From RGIG4097 sp045613765 (GTDB lineage: Bacteria > Bacillota > Clostridia > Christensenellales > CAG-917), in assembly GCA_045613765.1 (NCBI GenBank), contig JAZLBO010000016.1:1-64000 (forward strand): a stretch of 64,000 bases of DNA, written 5' to 3'. The stretch's first letter is position 1; every line of letters begins with the position of its first letter. The position numbers were made by a program, and so were the translations under genes. This document shows positions 60,497 to 64,000 of this stretch, piece by piece. The notes under the pieces were generated by a model. That model saw only the letters and a program-made list of their open reading frames with translations, was not told where the DNA came from and made no database searches.

Positions 60497-62079
60497 TGTT
60501 TATACGTGGAGATTGGTTTTTTGTTTTGTTATCCTTGCTTACAACTGCCTTTATGGCAAAGCCCTACATATACGCCATGCAACAAGACAATTATCGTCTG
60601 CAATGTGTGTTCAAGAGCAAAACTATAAGGCGAATATTCCTTGTGGATATGATGGCAATGCTTGTATTTATTGGCATATATATTGGTGTCAGTTATCTTC
60701 ACTCAAGAGCCTTTTGGGGATTTTTGGTGGCAATGTTTTTCTTCGTGGCAGAAACGGTGCTATATTTTGCAGAAGATGGCGACAAAAAGAAACCATTGAA
60801 ATACACCAAAAGGGCAGTCCGTGGCTTTGGTGCGATTATACTCACTGAAACGGCAGTGATAACTGCAATATTGTTTCATTTAAGTGGCATATTTGATGAT
60901 GACAACGCCTTCTTTAGATATGTAGGATTTTTGATAATTCCAGTATTCTATCCACTTGTTTTGCTCTTGACAATGAGTGTTGTCAACCTGTTTGAAGGTC
61001 TAAATAATCGCAGATATGAAACAAAGACAAAAAAGGCACTTGAAAAAAGCGACACACTGAAAATCGCCATCACGGGAAGTTATGGAAAGACAAGTGTCAA
61101 AAACTTCTTGAAACACATCCTTGCAGTCAAATATCACGTGTTGGCAACCCCAGAAAGTTACAACACACCAATGGGAATATCCAAAACAGTGAAAGGGCTC
61201 GATTTGACTCATCAAATTTTCATAGCAGAGATGGGTGCAAGACGAGTTGGAGATATCAAAAGGTTGATGAAAATTGTGCAACCGGACATATCTGTCCTTA
61301 CAGGCATCAACTCTCAACACCTTGAAACTTTCAAAACTCAAGACAATATCATCAAAGAAAAACTGCAGGTTGCCACAATGTTGCAAGAAAATGGAAAAGT
61401 TATGATAAACGGCAATCTAAAAGGGTTAATTGAAGATTTTGCCCCTCAAATATCTGCGCAAATTGTCTATGCAGGAAGAGAGAGCGATCAAGTTTTTGCA
61501 AGTGATATACTGCTGACAGATGATGGTTGCACCTTCAATCTTCACTTTGGAGATGAAGTGTATAGTGCCACGACACAACTTATCGGTTCGCATAATGTTG
61601 AAAATATTGCAGTGGCATCTTCGGTGGCTTATGCACTTGGAATATCTCCAAAGCATATAGTGGAAAGAATTGCAACCATAGAACCTGTGCCACACCGATT
61701 GCAACTGATACAAAGGGATGTTATCAACATAATTGATGACACTTTCAACGGCAACCCTGACGGCGCACGTGTGGCACTTGAAACCCTTGATTGCTTCAAA
61801 GGGAGAAAGGTTGTCATAACCCCGGGGCTTGTTGAATTGGGGGACAGAGAAAAAGATGAAAACATTTTGCTTGGGGAAAGGATAGGCAAAGTGGCAGACG
61901 TTGTTGTGCTTATTGGTGGCAAACGAAGTGAGCAACTAAAACACGGACTACGAGATTTTCAAGGGGAAGTATTGCACTTTCAAACCTTGAAATTGGCAGA
62001 GCAGTCATTCAAGGATTTTATACGAATTGGCGACACCATTTTACTGCTCAATGACTTGCCAGACGTGTATGAAGAATAG
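60496..62079 (+). CDS. Membrane-linked MurF-like ligase
   Basis: A 527-residue protein. About four N-terminal transmembrane helices (to about residue 165) precede a Mur-ligase ATP-binding core with GSYGKTSVKNF at about 192-202 and the MGARRVGDIKRL and HRLQLI segments typical of MurF. MurF adds D-Ala-D-Ala to the UDP-MurNAc-tripeptide. The membrane domain is not in classical MurF but is found in a Firmicutes subgroup. Its ATG overlaps the hydrolase stop by one base, and ddl follows after a 7-base gap. Confidence 0.8.
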   Translation: MFIRGDWFFVLLSLLTTAFMAKPYIYAMQQDNYRLQCVFKSKTIRRIFLVDMMAMLVFIGIYIGVSYLHSRAFWGFLVAMFFFVAETVLYFAEDGDKKKPLKYTKRAVRGFGAIILTETAVITAILFHLSGIFDDDNAFFRYVGFLIIPVFYPLVLLLTMSVVNLFEGLNNRRYETKTKKALEKSDTLKIAITGSYGKTSVKNFLKHILAVKYHVLATPESYNTPMGISKTVKGLDLTHQIFIAEMGARRVGDIKRLMKIVQPDISVLTGINSQHLETFKTQDNIIKEKLQVATMLQENGKVMINGNLKGLIEDFAPQISAQIVYAGRESDQVFASDILLTDDGCTFNLHFGDEVYSATTQLIGSHNVENIAVASSVAYALGISPKHIVERIATIEPVPHRLQLIQRDVINIIDDTFNGNPDGARVALETLDCFKGRKVVITPGLVELGDREKDENILLGERIGKVADVVVLIGGKRSEQLKHGLRDFQGEVLHFQTLKLAEQSFKDFIRIGDTILLLNDLPDVYEE

Positions 62080-62086
62080 GGGGAGT

Positions 62087-63220
62087 ATGAAAAAGAAAAT
62101 TGCACTTATATTTGGTGGCAGATCAGTTGAAAGAGATATATCAATCATCACTGCATTTCAAACAAAAACTGCGTTAGATAACCAAAAATACAATGTTTTG
62201 CCTATATATTTGTATGAAGGGGATTTTTACACGGGGGATATGAAAAGCATCAAGGATTTTGCTTCATTTTTGCCTTCTGCAAACAAAAAATTGGTGCTAT
62301 TCAGTGGTGTATTTTGCCTTTTGAAAAAGAACAAATTGACACCACTTTTCAAGCCTGATGTGGTTGTAAATTGTTGCCATGGTGGAGAAGGAGAAAATGG
62401 GACGATTGCAGGTATTTTGGAGTATAATGGATTTCCTCACACAAGCCCTGATCTATTTCAATCGGCTCTTTGTATGGACAAGACAGAAAGCAAGGTGATT
62501 TTTGACAGTATGTTTCTTAACACTGCAAAATCAATATCGTTTTTCCGTCACCAATATGAAAATAATGTTGATGCTATTCTTGAAAAAATTGAAAGTAGGA
62601 TAGAATATCCTATGATAGTCAAACCATCTCATTTGGGCAGTAGTATTGGAATTGGCATTGCCACCAACCAAGATCAACTGAAAAGTGCCATTGCCGTTGC
62701 CGTTGAGTTTGATGAAAAAATACTTGTAGAGCACAAACTGACTGACTTTGTTGAAGTAAATTGCGCAGTGTATAGGGGTGTGAACGGGATTGTTGTGTCA
62801 ACAACAGAGCAACCTTTGTCAAAGAGTGATTTTTTGTCCTTTGAAGACAAATATTCAACGGGCAAAATGAGTGGTGGTGGACATATAATACCTGCACCAA
62901 TCGGCAATCTAAACGGGCAAATTGAAGAAATCACGGCAAATATTTATGACAAATTAGGATTGAAAGGTGTTGTGCGCATTGACTATCTTGTTGACATTGA
63001 AAGGGAGAAGATATACGTCAATGAAATCAACACCGTGCCGGGATCTCTTGCACATTATCTCTTTGAAAGAAAGGGTATATCCTTTGGAGATATGCTTGAC
63101 GACATAATTGAATATGTTGAAAGGGAGTACCTTGACAAAAAATCACGGATTCGCAGTTTTTCAACAGGTGTTCTTGACAACTTCAAGGGTGGAACAAAAT
63201 CTCAAAATTTGAAAGGATAA
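62087..63220 (+). CDS. ddl: D-alanine-D-alanine ligase
   Basis: A 377-residue ATP-grasp ligase that makes D-Ala-D-Ala for peptidoglycan. KIALIFGGRSVERDIS at the start, NCCHGGEGENGTIAGILE, VKPSHLGSSIGIG and the Mg-binding VNEINTVPGS are present. ATG 62087 is chosen for the GGGGGAG site. It sits beside the MurF-like gene that uses its product. Confidence 0.92.
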   Translation: MKKKIALIFGGRSVERDISIITAFQTKTALDNQKYNVLPIYLYEGDFYTGDMKSIKDFASFLPSANKKLVLFSGVFCLLKKNKLTPLFKPDVVVNCCHGGEGENGTIAGILEYNGFPHTSPDLFQSALCMDKTESKVIFDSMFLNTAKSISFFRHQYENNVDAILEKIESRIEYPMIVKPSHLGSSIGIGIATNQDQLKSAIAVAVEFDEKILVEHKLTDFVEVNCAVYRGVNGIVVSTTEQPLSKSDFLSFEDKYSTGKMSGGGHIIPAPIGNLNGQIEEITANIYDKLGLKGVVRIDYLVDIEREKIYVNEINTVPGSLAHYLFERKGISFGDMLDDIIEYVEREYLDKKSRIRSFSTGVLDNFKGGTKSQNLKG

Positions 63221-63228
63221 GGGAAAAG

Positions 63229-63257
63229 AAAAAGCACTCAATCGAGTGCTTTTTTTG
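63229..63257 (+). terminator. Bidirectional terminator after ddl
   Basis: Stem AAAAGCACTC/GAGTGCTTTT with loop AATC and T runs on both strands; it also serves the convergent gene downstream. Confidence 0.9.
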
Positions 63258-63271
63258 TTTGTTTTGTTTGG

Positions 63272-64000
63272 TTATTCTTGTGCCACAACATATTCGCCGT
63301 CAATCTCAATAGTGTCCTTAAGTTCAACAGGAATATACAATCTTATTTGGGCTTCAATGGTGTTTTCTTCCATCAGGAAGAACAACATTTTTGCCACACT
63401 ATCATCAGCATCAATGGTGGGCTTTGCATTTTCTGTGATCTTCACTGTGCCGCCAATATAATTGATTGTCAACTGACCAGAAAAAGTTTCATATCCTTTG
63501 ACGGACACAAAATCATCATCTTCGGTGTAGATAACCACCACGTTTTTGCCGTCCAAATTAAGTGAAATTCTTTCTATGGGCTTGTCGGGGTTGGTTGTGT
63601 CATATTTTACGTCATAGGTCTTTGCTTGAGCATTGTAGCCGTGCGACACACGATATTCCCCAATTTCACTGCGCCAATCATCAGGGGATATTGCGCCAAG
63701 CCCTGCAGATATAAGGATAAACACTGTGCCAACTGCCATAACTATCAAGCAAATGTTTTGATATGAAATGCTCATCTTTTTTTCTGTGGCAACGGTGGTT
63801 TTTGCAGGAGCAGGAGTTTCATCAACGGACTTTGCAAAGCGTTTTGCATACTTGAGATATACGTCAATGAGCAAAAGCCCCACACCGATGGACAAAACTG
63901 CCACGCCAAACATAATAAGGAAAATCATTGCAGACTCAAGAGCAATGTATCCAACAGATGCATACACTGTGGCAAAAATCCCAAATGCAAACAATCCAAT
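63272..64000 (-). CDS. Partial membrane protein at the window edge
   Basis: The C-terminal 240 or so residues of a minus-strand gene whose start lies beyond the window; the codon at 63994 is an internal TTG, not a supported start. At least two transmembrane helices (YIALESAMIFLIMFGVAVLS and NICLIVMAVGTVFILISAG) precede a beta-rich domain (VSVKGYETFSGQLTINYIGG) similar in style to DUF4097-type putative adhesins, which often follow DUF1700 membrane regulators. The family is not certain. Confidence 0.5.
   Translation of the reverse strand: MGLFAFGIFATVYASVGYIALESAMIFLIMFGVAVLSIGVGLLLIDVYLKYAKRFAKSVDETPAPAKTTVATEKKMSISYQNICLIVMAVGTVFILISAGLGAISPDDWRSEIGEYRVSHGYNAQAKTYDVKYDTTNPDKPIERISLNLDGKNVVVIYTEDDDFVSVKGYETFSGQLTINYIGGTVKITENAKPTIDADDSVAKMLFFLMEENTIEAQIRLYIPVELKDTIEIDGEYVVAQE

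Overview
The window comes from an endospore-forming, strictly anaerobic member of the Clostridia, probably an uncultured gut lineage. The evidence is a complete spoIIIA operon (AA to AH), an NfnAB electron-bifurcating pair, an FMN-riboswitch-controlled ECF riboflavin transporter component, Firmicutes-type gene order (spoIIIA-asp23-nusB-xseAB-ispA; dprA-topA-trmFO-hslVU) and many short palindromic intergenic repeats. The species cannot be named from the sequence alone. Recognisable promoters are SigA-like: TTGnnn, usually 17 bp, then TATAAT-like, mostly with an extended TGn. Several genes have the -10 box only 5 to 9 bases before the start codon and no Shine-Dalgarno, so leaderless mRNAs appear to be common.

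Layout. 1-8.6 kb: HD hydrolase, spoIIIAA-AH, asp23, nusB, xseA, xseB, ispA. 8.6-9.2 kb: tRNA-Gly, tRNA-Cys, a broken tRNA-Leu copy and an intact tRNA-Leu. 9.6-22.9 kb: accessory island with a degenerate EAL-domain protein, a membrane-anchored exported protein, a TasA/camelysin-like protein with a SipW-type signal peptide, a Bro-N/Fic protein, two SipW-like signal peptidases, a membrane-anchored McrB-like AAA+ ATPase and a partner resembling DUF2357. The island is interspersed with arrays of variable hairpins. 23.3-34.6 kb: comM/yifB, dprA, topA, trmFO, hslV, hslU, hisS, rseC-like, trxA, glyA. 34.65-38.6 kb: a compositionally foreign restriction-modification cassette (two methyltransferases around a PD-(D/E)xK-like protein). 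38.7-46.5 kb: hypothetical genes, a subtilase, cysteine desulfurase, a DUF3343 gene, nth, nfnA-nfnB and obg. 46.5-47.2 kb: four copies of a terminator-bearing repeat. 47.2-55.1 kb: MATE transporter with a probable attenuator, HAD hydrolase, two XRE regulators, tRNAs Leu, Gly and Lys with duplicated tRNA tails, a GyrI-like protein, an RlmI-like methyltransferase and a membrane protein. 55.3-64 kb: a nadD-yqeK fusion, rsfS, a possible spore lipoprotein-like protein, an FMN riboswitch followed by a RibU-TsaE fusion, tsaB, rimI, an alpha/beta hydrolase, a membrane MurF-like ligase, ddl and a partial membrane protein.

The most unusual content is the 9.6-22.9 kb island. Two Ser/His SipW-type signal peptidases, at least one evident SipW-type substrate, a second protein sharing its C-terminal motif, a degenerate EAL protein and a membrane-tethered AAA+/McrC-like pair look like a dedicated surface-protein export and assembly system. 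The RibU-TsaE fusion, which puts a tRNA-modification ATPase under FMN control, and the widespread leaderless starts are the other main observations.
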